Assembly (NCBI GenBank): GCA_947258655.1
Contig: CAMYJD010000041.1
Coordinates: forward strand, 1 to 36,524
DNA: 36,524 bases
Source: an uncultured Gammaproteobacteria bacterium
GTDB taxonomy: Bacteria; Pseudomonadota; Gammaproteobacteria; JAADHQ01
Direction of reading: 5' to 3'
Below are positions 7,706-15,564 of this stretch, piece after piece (within the stretch, counting starts at the first letter, position 1; each line of letters opens with the position of its first letter). A program made the position numbers and the translations under genes. A model generated the notes under the pieces. It was given only the letters and a program-made list of their open reading frames with translations, ran no database searches and was not told where the DNA came from.

Positions 7706-9853
7706 ATGAATTTACTGCAAATTTTGCTGCCTTTCCTGCGCTGGTTCCCTATGTCGAAGAGCACACTACGTGCTGATTTAGTTGCTGGTGTGACAGTCGC
7801 CCTGATACTGGTACCACAGAGTATGGCCTATGCCCAACTGGCCGGGCTGCCAGTAGTTTATGGTTTATACGCTTCATTTATTCCGGTTATTGTCGCTTCG
7901 CTGTGGGGTTCGTCCAACCAGTTACACACCGGACCTGTTGCAATGCTATCCCTTATGTCTGCGGCAGCACTGATATCATTTGCCACGCCGGGCACCACGG
8001 ATTTTATCCAGTTATCTCTGATGTTGGCGTTAATGGTTGGTGTATTACGTCTCACATTAGGCGTGTTTCGTCTCGGTGCGATTGTCAATTTACTGTCCAG
8101 CCCGGTGATTGTCGGCTTCACTAACGCGGCCGCACTGATCATTGGTCTGTCACAACTCAGCAAGGTGATTGGTGTACCTTTCCCACGCTCTGAATCTTAC
8201 TTAGCTGACTTATGGCGCGTTATCGAGCAGATACCCCAACTACATTGGTGGACACTGGCCTTTGCTGCCGGCACATGGTTACTGATTTCCGGCATGCGGC
8301 GTGTCTCGCCATCCATTCCTGGAGTGCTGGTAGCGGTGGTAGCCGCCACACTGATCAGCGCCATAGCCGGCTATGAAGACAAGTCGACCATAAGCACACA
8401 GCAAATTCTCGACGCACAAGTAGTACAAAAGATAAACACCTATAGCAATACACAAAGTAGAATTGCCGAACTCACCGAACAGGTTGCCAATTACAGCCAA
8501 CAGGCACAAAAACTTGAGCAAGCAGGTGGCATCGACAATATTAAAGTAGCAAAAAACCTGCTTGCACAGGTCGGCGTTAATGAATACGAACTTGCACAAC
8601 TGAAACAGACCAGCAACCTGCTCAAAGTGGATTTACACAGCATCACACTGCATAGCAGCAAGAATGCGAATGGGAAAATGGTGCTGAATCGCGCTGATAA
8701 CACGGCCGTGGATACCAAAAATGATTATAAAACCTGGCGCATTAACCATATCAACAATGAAAAAGTAACACTTTCTGCAGGCGGTGCCGTGGTCGGCAAT
8801 ATTCCACAGGGCTTACCCAGCTTTCATGTACCAGTGATTCATTGGGATTTATTGCTTGCATTATTCCCGGCAGCATTAGTCATGGCCTTGATTGGTTTTA
8901 TGGAAGCAACATCAATATCCAAGGCAATTGCCACTTCAACTGGTGAACGTGTCAATACCGGTAAAGAACTTATTGGCCAAGGCCTGGCCAATATCGCCGG
9001 CAGCTTCTTCGGCTCTTATACAGTCAGCGGCTCATTCTCTCGCTCCGCAGTGGCTGCGCGAACCGGCGCCAAAACCGGTCTGTTTGCTATTATCAGCGCC
9101 CTTGCCGTGGTATCTGTCTTATTATTTTTCACGCCTTATTTATATCACCTGCCGCAAGCTGTTCTAGCGGTCATCGTCATGATGGCTGTCTTCAGCCTGA
9201 TTAGAATCAAGCCGTTGATACACGCCTGGAAGATCGACCGTGTTGGTGGAATCATCGGCATTACAACCTTTGTTGCTACCTTGTTAATGGCACCATCCAT
9301 TGCTAATGGCATCTTGCTTGGGATCGCTTTAACGATACTTCACTTTTTAATTCAAACAATGAAACCGCGCTCGGAAATCATCAGCCGCAAGGCAGATGGT
9401 ACACTGGGCGGAATCCGCGCACACCGTCTTGCACCCATTAGCGAACACTTTGTACCGGTACGCTTTGATGGCTCATTAACTTTTGTAACTGTCGCTTATT
9501 TTGAAGACATGATCCTTGAGGCACATACTGAATTCCCGCAAGCCGAGTTCATTCTGATTGTCGGTAGCGGCATCAATGAAATCGATGCATCCGGCGAAGA
9601 AAAGATTCGCGAGGTCGCAAAAAGGCTGGACGATGTCGGCGTCACCCTGGTATTCAGCAGCCTGAAACACCAAGTCAGGAAAATTTTGCAAAAAAGTGGC
9701 ATATGCGAAGACCTGGGGCACGACTCATTCTTCTCTGATAAGGAAACAGCCCTGGAAGTCTTGACGGCGCGCTTAAATGCCGCTGCAAATTCAACCGCCC
9801 ATGATGATTTGGATGGGGATGACACGCCTAATGCCAAAGCTGCCAACGGCTAG
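7706..9853 (+). CDS. SulP-family anion transporter with STAS domain and coiled-coil insertion (SulP1)
   Basis: This is an inner-membrane SulP/SLC26-type anion transporter of 715 residues. The N-terminal half has the family signature VPQSMAYAQLAGLPVVYGLY (about 36-55) and the PVAMLS segment. The second half has the GFMEATSISKAIA region. A cytoplasmic STAS domain occupies about 575-690. Members carry sulfate or bicarbonate (BicA-like); SulP genes near carboxysome loci in sulfur-oxidising autotrophs have been linked to inorganic carbon uptake, so bicarbonate is a reasonable but unproven substrate. Residues about 224-358 are an extra, charged, Gln-rich segment with predicted coiled coil between two membrane segments, probably periplasmic. 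The C-terminal tail is Ala/Asp-rich. It is followed after 224 bp by the CNNM/CBS gene. A paralogue lies at 11221-13287. Confidence 0.92.
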   Translation: MNLLQILLPFLRWFPMSKSTLRADLVAGVTVALILVPQSMAYAQLAGLPVVYGLYASFIPVIVASLWGSSNQLHTGPVAMLSLMSAAALISFATPGTTDFIQLSLMLALMVGVLRLTLGVFRLGAIVNLLSSPVIVGFTNAAALIIGLSQLSKVIGVPFPRSESYLADLWRVIEQIPQLHWWTLAFAAGTWLLISGMRRVSPSIPGVLVAVVAATLISAIAGYEDKSTISTQQILDAQVVQKINTYSNTQSRIAELTEQVANYSQQAQKLEQAGGIDNIKVAKNLLAQVGVNEYELAQLKQTSNLLKVDLHSITLHSSKNANGKMVLNRADNTAVDTKNDYKTWRINHINNEKVTLSAGGAVVGNIPQGLPSFHVPVIHWDLLLALFPAALVMALIGFMEATSISKAIATSTGERVNTGKELIGQGLANIAGSFFGSYTVSGSFSRSAVAARTGAKTGLFAIISALAVVSVLLFFTPYLYHLPQAVLAVIVMMAVFSLIRIKPLIHAWKIDRVGGIIGITTFVATLLMAPSIANGILLGIALTILHFLIQTMKPRSEIISRKADGTLGGIRAHRLAPISEHFVPVRFDGSLTFVTVAYFEDMILEAHTEFPQAEFILIVGSGINEIDASGEEKIREVAKRLDDVGVTLVFSSLKHQVRKILQKSGICEDLGHDSFFSDKETALEVLTARLNAAANSTAHDDLDGDDTPNAKAANG

Positions 9854-10077
9854 ACCTGCTACAAATCACCTACTGACGCGTTTGGCGTAAAACATTCTGC
9901 TAATCGCCTTCGTCTACTATTGCGCAGTCAGGATACCTACAGGCTTTTTACGCGCTAAGAACATAACAAGCGCCAACTAATCATCACTAAAAACAATGCA
10001 TTACACTACTACCATTGTGCTAATGCCTCATACTTGTTAAATTCAATGTTCAAATCGAATCAACTAGATAATTCACC

Positions 10078-11124
10078 ATGACACTACTGCTTTTTTACCT
10101 GGCCATCGCTATCGGCGTCTCATTTATGTGCTCCATTCTTGAAGCGGTCCTACTATCGATCACTCCCGGTTATGTTGAAAAAACCCTGATCACAAAACCG
10201 CATGCCGGCAAGCTACTGTCCTCGGTAAAAAAACAGATGGACGAATCGCTGTCGAGCATTCTGATCCTCAATACCTTTGCTCACACGATGGGTGCCGCCG
10301 GTGTCGGCTCACAAGCGCTTGTCATTTATGGTGAAAAATGGGAAACCCTGATCGCCGTATTACTGACATTGGCGATTTTATATTTTTCCGAGATCATTCC
10401 TAAAACACTCGGCGCAAGCCACTGGCAGAAACTTGCCGTACCGGCAGCTTTTATGATCAAGTGGCTGGTAAAACTGGTTTACCCACTGGTATGGGTTTCT
10501 ACGCGACTTACCAAACTGTTCAGCAAAAACAAGGGCACTGAAATCACGCGCGAGGAAATCATCGCACTCGCTTCACTGGGTCATAAAGACGGCATCCTGT
10601 TTCAGCATGAAAATGTATACCTGGAGAACATTTTACGTCTACGTGAGGTACGTACCGAACAAATCCTCACCCCGCGTACTGTAGTGCATATGTTCGAGCA
10701 ATCGACAAGCGTGACGGATGCACTGAATGATCCGAGGACGCGTGAATTTACCCGCATGCCCATCTATCAGGACACCCCCGAACATATTACCGGTAAAGTG
10801 ATCAAGTATGATCTGTTTGAAGCAGAGCGCAGCGGCAATGGTGACAAGCCTGTTAGTGACTACGCCAAGAAAATCTACCGTGTGTCAGAAAAGCTACCCG
10901 TACAACAGTTACTTGACCTGTTTATCAAGCATCGCGCTCACTTGCTCCTGGTTGAAGATGAGTTCGGACAGAGCTCCGGCATCGTCACGCTCGAAGACGC
11001 AATTGAAACCATACTGGGACGTGAGATTGTCGATGAAAGAGACATTACCGAAGACATGCAGGAACTGGCAAAGGAAAAATACCGCGAACGCCTGCGCAAG
11101 GATGATCAAACCCTTTCTGATTGA
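10078..11124 (+). CDS. CNNM/DUF21 transmembrane protein with CBS pair (HlyC/CorC family)
   Basis: This 348-residue membrane protein has an N-terminal CNNM (DUF21) domain at about 1-165 with three or four hydrophobic segments and the conserved EIIPKTLG motif. A CBS-pair follows at about 190-315, including the typical LLLVEDEFGQSSGIVTLEDAIE stretch in shortened form, which often binds adenine nucleotides. Family members move or regulate movement of Mg2+, Co2+ or Na+. The C-terminal CorC_HlyC domain of larger members is absent; the protein ends in a charged tail. It sits between two SulP genes, co-directional with sulP1 and convergent with sulP2. Since BicA-type carriers are Na+ symporters, a link to ion balance is possible, but this is inference. 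Confidence 0.88.
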   Translation: MTLLLFYLAIAIGVSFMCSILEAVLLSITPGYVEKTLITKPHAGKLLSSVKKQMDESLSSILILNTFAHTMGAAGVGSQALVIYGEKWETLIAVLLTLAILYFSEIIPKTLGASHWQKLAVPAAFMIKWLVKLVYPLVWVSTRLTKLFSKNKGTEITREEIIALASLGHKDGILFQHENVYLENILRLREVRTEQILTPRTVVHMFEQSTSVTDALNDPRTREFTRMPIYQDTPEHITGKVIKYDLFEAERSGNGDKPVSDYAKKIYRVSEKLPVQQLLDLFIKHRAHLLLVEDEFGQSSGIVTLEDAIETILGREIVDERDITEDMQELAKEKYRERLRKDDQTLSD

Positions 11125-11220
11125 TTCATACAGCGCAATCTGCAATTAGTACAGGCTACGATCAATTGAAAATAGCAGAATTTGTAGTCAGACCCTAATG
11201 GCAGCACTAATACTTAGTGT

Positions 11221-13287
11221 CTAGGATGTAGGATTCATGCGGCGATCAGGATAGCGTTGCTCCAGGACTCGTAGCGCAGTCTCCTTGCTGGAGAAAATGT
11301 TTTCCGGCCCGATCACCTGTTCGAGACCGGCACGTTCCAGTGCTTCGCGTACCTGTCGCTTCAGACTGGAAAGCATCAAGGTAATATCTGCAGCCTGCAG
11401 GTCACGTGTCAATGCACGCAATTTTTCCTCACCGGTGGCGTCGATTCGATTGATACCCTGACCAATGACCAGGATTGCACGCGCGTGTGGAAATTCACTC
11501 AGAGATTTGAGCACGGCCTGTTCGAAATGCGCGGCGCTGATAAACACCAGTGAATCGTCGAAACGCATGACTACATAGTTTTCACTGATCGGCGCGAGAT
11601 CATGAGCGGCCGCGCCGGCCAGTGAACCAGTGGCCGTACGACCCAGTACTTCGCTGCGTGGTTTCATCGTACCGGTCAAAAACAGCAATATAGTCAGCGT
11701 CACACCGACGAGCACACCATCGGCCAACGCTGGCGCCATCATCAGGGTAGTGATAAATGTCACCCAACCGACGATGCCATCGGCCCGGCGTACATTCCAC
11801 GCATGCACCATGGATTTGAAATCGATCAAACCAAACACAGCGCTCATGACAATGGCAGCGAGCACGGCCTTTGGCAAGTGGTAGAGATAATCGGTCAAAA
11901 ACAACATCACCAACAACACACCGAGCGCACTGATGATGGCATAGAATCCGGTTTTTGCGCCGACCCGGGCAGCAACGGCCGAACGCGAGAATGAACCACT
12001 GACAACATAGGACTGAAAAAAACTGCCGACAATATTGGCCAGGCCCTGGCCAATCAGTTCCTGATTGGGGTCGAGCTTTTCGCGAGTCTTGGCGGCCAAT
12101 GCACGCGAAATCGATGTCGCCTCCATGAAGCCGATCATCGCCATAATGAAGGCGACGGCGAACAGGTCCGAAAAAATACCCAGGTCAATCTGCGGCACAC
12201 TAAAACCAGGCACGCCGCTGGGTATGTTGCTGACCACTGCGCCACCACCGGCGAGCTTGAACTGGTCGCCGCTGTATCCTGACCAGCGCCAAAAGGTGAC
12301 GAACGGACCGGTGCTCGTGGCATTATTGTAAAGCAACTGCCCATCGGTCTGCACCTCCGGGATCAGCGCTAGCCGATGGGTCTCGACTCGTTGTCGGTAC
12401 AGACTGTGTTTGAGCGTATTTTCTTCGCCCTGCAGGCGCAATAATTCCGTTTGCAGCTTGTAGGCACGATCACTGTTGGCTGCAATCTGTTGCAGTTGTT
12501 CATTGATCGTCTGCCGTTCTGTCTTGATGTTGCGCAGCCTGGCCTCGTCATTCATCATTTTTTCAAACTGTGTACGCACCGTGGTATCGGCAATCTGTTG
12601 TGGTGCGACGGTGCGGATTTTTTCGAAACCCATCCCGGCACTGATCAACGTACCCAGAATGACGACGATCAACACCCCGGGAAGTTTGGGAAACTTTGCG
12701 CGTAACCAATAGAGGGCGGCCAAGGTCAGCAAACCAAACAGTAATGTCGGGCCATGCATCAACGGCACTTGCTCCACTACTTGCCAGAGATCGACAAGGA
12801 AGCTGTCGGAGCGTGGCATCGGCACACCGAGAAAACCGTTGAGTAGCGACAGGCCGATGATCAGCGCTGCAGCATTGGTGAAACCGAGGATGACCGGATG
12901 TGAGGCAAAATTTATCAGCACGCCCATTCTAAACAGGCCCAGCGCTAGACGTAGTACACCGACGAGCAATGCCAACACCAGCGAAAGCTGGATGAATTCT
13001 TCACTGCCGCGACTGGCCAATGGCTCGATCGCGGCCGCCGACATTAGCGACAACATGGCCACCGGTCCGGTATGCAAGAAACGTGATGCGCCCCACAACG
13101 AGGCCACGATCACCGGCAGGAAAGAGGCATACAGACCATACACAACAGGCAGGCCCGCCAGTGAAGCATAGGCCATACTCTGCGGAACCAGGATCATCGC
13201 AATCGTCACACCGGCGATCACGTCAGCGCGCAGGTTTTCACCCGTAGGCGGGAACCATCGCAGAAAAGGGAACAGTTTTGTCAGCAC
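11221..13287 (-). CDS. SulP-family anion transporter with STAS domain and coiled-coil insertion (SulP2)
   Basis: This is a second inner-membrane SulP transporter, 688 residues, clearly paralogous to SulP1 along its length. It has VPQSMAYASLAGLPVVYGLY near residues 34-53, GFMEATSISRALA in the second half, and a C-terminal STAS domain (about 560-675) with the IDATGEEKLR segment. Like SulP1 it has an inserted region (about 222-348) rich in Gln, Glu, Arg and Leu with heptad-like spacing, followed by the usual GxVVxNIPxGxP entry to the next membrane segment. The start codon is GTG at 13287. It lies 99 bp downstream of a small Usp-like gene in the same direction, behind a sigma-54 promoter motif, so expression is probably activator-dependent. 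Bicarbonate or sulfate are the likely substrates. Confidence 0.92.
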   Translation of the reverse strand: MLTKLFPFLRWFPPTGENLRADVIAGVTIAMILVPQSMAYASLAGLPVVYGLYASFLPVIVASLWGASRFLHTGPVAMLSLMSAAAIEPLASRGSEEFIQLSLVLALLVGVLRLALGLFRMGVLINFASHPVILGFTNAAALIIGLSLLNGFLGVPMPRSDSFLVDLWQVVEQVPLMHGPTLLFGLLTLAALYWLRAKFPKLPGVLIVVILGTLISAGMGFEKIRTVAPQQIADTTVRTQFEKMMNDEARLRNIKTERQTINEQLQQIAANSDRAYKLQTELLRLQGEENTLKHSLYRQRVETHRLALIPEVQTDGQLLYNNATSTGPFVTFWRWSGYSGDQFKLAGGGAVVSNIPSGVPGFSVPQIDLGIFSDLFAVAFIMAMIGFMEATSISRALAAKTREKLDPNQELIGQGLANIVGSFFQSYVVSGSFSRSAVAARVGAKTGFYAIISALGVLLVMLFLTDYLYHLPKAVLAAIVMSAVFGLIDFKSMVHAWNVRRADGIVGWVTFITTLMMAPALADGVLVGVTLTILLFLTGTMKPRSEVLGRTATGSLAGAAAHDLAPISENYVVMRFDDSLVFISAAHFEQAVLKSLSEFPHARAILVIGQGINRIDATGEEKLRALTRDLQAADITLMLSSLKRQVREALERAGLEQVIGPENIFSSKETALRVLEQRYPDRRMNPTS

Positions 13288-13326
13288 TGCAAATTCTTTA
13301 TCTCAATCTAGCGCCATAGGATTAAG

Positions 13327-13357
13327 GCACGCATCCGGGCCATTCAGGCCTGCGTGC
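13327..13357. promoter_or_regulatory. Hairpin between the Usp-like gene and sulP2
   Basis: Seven-base arms GCACGCA and TGCGTGC form a perfect stem, with an inner GGCC/GGCC pairing separated by a small bulge. On the transcribed (minus) strand no T-run follows, so it is more likely a processing, stability or attenuation structure in the sulP2 leader than a strong terminator. The plus-strand side is followed by TTTATTATA, but no plus-strand gene ends here. Confidence 0.4.
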
Positions 13358-13386
13358 TTTATTATAACAGTATCCCGGTTGTGCTG

Positions 13387-13875
13387 TCAGGCGACGCTTA
13401 TGCTGTCTGAATCTTGATCAAGGTAACCGGAATCCTTACAGGCCAGAAAGGCAATCTCCGAGTGGCCACGCAGGTAACGACTCAGGCCAGGCAGCGGTTC
13501 ACCCTTCAGGGTCACCAGTTGCATGTCGATTCCGGCTGCTTGCAGCGCTTGCTCATGAGGCTGCAACAGGGCCATACCGGCTTTTTCGGATCCGAAGTTC
13601 AGTACAGTCAGTTCGTGTTTTAGGCGCACACAGGTCTGGATGACATAATCCATGACCTCAGGCGGTAATTCACTGCCCAGATACAACGCAATCCGGCGCA
13701 TGTTGCTTGCCGCAGCAGCCTTTGCGCGGCCGGCAGTAACGGGCGTATCGGTGATTGCGTCTGGTGCCTTGCCCAGTATTCTGGACTTGTCACGCAATGT
13801 CATATGCTCACCGGCATCGGCATAGGCCATGGCATCCAGCATCTTTTTAACTGTCTTGGTTAATTTTTTCATCAT
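13387..13875 (-). CDS. Small cytosolic protein, possibly Usp-like
   Basis: I do not recognise this 162-residue protein with certainty. The C-terminal 100 residues (RRIALYLGSELPPEVMDYV ... ELTVLNFGSEKAG ... EIAFLACKDSGYLD) look like an alpha/beta nucleotide-binding fold of the universal stress protein type. The ATP-binding GxxG(9x)G(S/T) motif is not evident. The N-terminal 45 residues are basic and helical, with no signal peptide or membrane segment. An ATG at 13875 follows a good GGAG ribosome site. A near-perfect sigma-54 promoter ends about 35 bp upstream, and sulP2 follows 99 bp downstream. This context suggests a partner or regulator of SulP2, perhaps acting on its cytoplasmic STAS domain; that is inference from position only. 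Confidence 0.75.
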   Translation of the reverse strand: MMKKLTKTVKKMLDAMAYADAGEHMTLRDKSRILGKAPDAITDTPVTAGRAKAAAASNMRRIALYLGSELPPEVMDYVIQTCVRLKHELTVLNFGSEKAGMALLQPHEQALQAAGIDMQLVTLKGEPLPGLSRYLRGHSEIAFLACKDSGYLDQDSDSISVA

Positions 13876-13908
13876 AGACTCCAGAAGTTTATATCTACCC
13901 AGCTATAG

Positions 13909-13924
13909 AGCAAAACCCGTGCCA
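13909..13924 (-). promoter_or_regulatory. Sigma-54 (-24/-12) promoter for usp-like/sulP2
   Basis: The minus strand reads TGGCACGGGTTTTGCT, an exact match to the RpoN consensus TGGCAC-N5-TTGC(A/T) with the required GG and GC spacing. Transcription would start near 13898, leaving a leader of about 23 nt that contains the GGAG ribosome site of the Usp-like gene. A sigma-54 activator gene begins on the other side of this intergenic region, at the end of the divergent kinase/regulator operon. Confidence 0.85.
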
Positions 13925-13986
13925 AAATGCTAATCTTTTACAATCAATAACTTATGATTATGGGCCCGCTTCCCGTTGTTTCAACA

Positions 13987-14029
13987 TGTAACAGTTCACT
14001 AAAAAACGCTGTTCGCATGCTGTAACAGT
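13987..14029. promoter_or_regulatory. Direct repeat TGTAACAGT, candidate activator binding sites
   Basis: TGTAACAGT occurs at 13987-13995 and 14021-14029, 34 bp apart (about three helical turns), with an inverted CTGTT half-site between them. They lie about 63-105 bp upstream of the sigma-54 -24 element and 60-100 bp before the kinase ATG. This is the usual distance for upstream activating sites of NtrC-type proteins. Confidence 0.5.
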
Positions 14030-14088
14030 GTTGTATTATGAAACACCCAAAAAATATTATTATAATTACATAAGATATACATATAGTT

Positions 14089-15564
14089 ATGACGAGCCTG
14101 CGTAACAAGATCCTGACGTCCTATGGGCTATCGATAATCGCCCTGCTGGTGTTTGTCGCGGTAGTGATCGCCGACCTGCATTACCTGCAAACCCAGATCG
14201 TCGAAGGTGAATCGGTCAATACCTTTTATCAAGCCAGCCAGGAGATCCGCCGCCACGAGAAGAACCTGTTCCTCTATCACGACATCAACGATATGCAACA
14301 ATTGCAACGGCAAGTCGACGCGGCACAGAAAATCCTTAGCGACGGGCAACGTGTTTTTACCGAGATCGCCAGTGCAGCGGAGTTACGCCGGATTGATGCT
14401 GTGCTGCAGCAATACAGCACACAACTGAAACAATATGCCGCGCTGACCGATGCCACACGCAACAGCAAACAACAGGCGATCCGCGCGCTCGGCCATGAAC
14501 TGTCGAAGCTGACACAGGATTTCAATCAGCGCCAGCGCGCCATCCACGCACAGACGACACGCGTGGCCGTATGGACATTGATGGCTGCGTCTTTCACCGT
14601 GATCCTGATCGGTCTTGCCAGTGCAATGTTTATGGTGCGCCGTATCGTGCGCCCATTGGCGCTGCTGGAAAAACAACTCGACGAACTCGCAGAGGGCAAT
14701 GAAAAAACCCTGACACTGACATCCCAGGACAAGGAAATTCAGTCCTTTGTGCATCATTTCAATGCCATGCTTGAACGCCTGCGCGAGCAACAGAACCAGT
14801 TGCGCCACCACGAAAAAGCCGCTGCGCTCGGTGTGCTGGTGTCCGGCGTGGCCCATGAACTCAATAACCCGCTGTCCAATATTTCAACCTCGGTGCAGTT
14901 ACTGCTGGAGGATGATACGACCAGAGAGGACCTGCGCCGGCAATGGCTATCGCATGTCGATGGCGAATGTGAACGCGCACGACGTATTGTCAGACGCTTG
15001 CTCGATAGCGTACGCCAACCTACACATGAACTGGAGATCATCAGTGCCCCGCGCCTGGTACAGTTAGCTGTATTGCTCATTCATCGACAACTGCCGCCGA
15101 CGCTGCTGCTGCACATCGAAGATATCGACGAAGGCATGCTGCGCGTGGACCGCGAACGTATGCAGCAAGTTTTTATCAACCTGATCAAGAATGCCAACGA
15201 TGCCGGCGCCACTAATATCTGGATTATCGGCAGAGAAACGACCTGGGAAGCGTCCAGACCTGCCAATACCGATCATCTCGCCGGCGATACCATCGAGATC
15301 AGCCAGAGCGCACAGGTTATATTAATCCATATCGACGACGATGGACCAGGCATTTCACCGGACCATCTGGCCAAGGTCTTCGACCCGTTCTTCACCACCC
15401 AGTCAGGCGGCGAAGGCACCGGTCTGGGTCTATACCTGGTCGAAGAAATCATTAGTGAACATGGCGGTTGTATCGCAGTGGAAAACCGCGACGGCGGCGG
15501 CACCCGCTTCTCGATCTGGCTACCAATGGAGCAGCAGCATCTACCGGAACAGGAGGCATCATGA
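14089..15564 (+). CDS. Membrane sensor histidine kinase (HAMP, HisKA, HATPase)
   Basis: This is a 491-residue inner-membrane sensor kinase. Membrane segments are at about 10-30 and 160-183, enclosing a periplasmic domain of roughly 130 residues that is almost all helical (four-helix-bundle type, with QEIRRHEKNLFLYHD). A HAMP linker follows (184-235). The HisKA H-box is GVAHELNNPLSNI with phospho-acceptor His256. The ATPase domain has N box (INLIKNANDAGA), G1 (DDGPGI), F (DPFFTT) and G2 (GTGLGL) motifs. It is an NtrB/AtoS-like kinase and its stop codon overlaps the ATG of the sigma-54 response regulator, so the two are translationally coupled partners. It is transcribed away from the sigma-54-driven sulP2 unit. 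The signal sensed is unknown. Confidence 0.93.
   Translation: MTSLRNKILTSYGLSIIALLVFVAVVIADLHYLQTQIVEGESVNTFYQASQEIRRHEKNLFLYHDINDMQQLQRQVDAAQKILSDGQRVFTEIASAAELRRIDAVLQQYSTQLKQYAALTDATRNSKQQAIRALGHELSKLTQDFNQRQRAIHAQTTRVAVWTLMAASFTVILIGLASAMFMVRRIVRPLALLEKQLDELAEGNEKTLTLTSQDKEIQSFVHHFNAMLERLREQQNQLRHHEKAAALGVLVSGVAHELNNPLSNISTSVQLLLEDDTTREDLRRQWLSHVDGECERARRIVRRLLDSVRQPTHELEIISAPRLVQLAVLLIHRQLPPTLLLHIEDIDEGMLRVDRERMQQVFINLIKNANDAGATNIWIIGRETTWEASRPANTDHLAGDTIEISQSAQVILIHIDDDGPGISPDHLAKVFDPFFTTQSGGEGTGLGLYLVEEIISEHGGCIAVENRDGGGTRFSIWLPMEQQHLPEQEAS

Noticed and set aside
11205-11219. CACTAA-TAC-TTAGTG palindrome as a terminator between CNNM and sulP2
   Set aside because: AT-rich 6-bp stem with no U-run on either strand; too weak to call.
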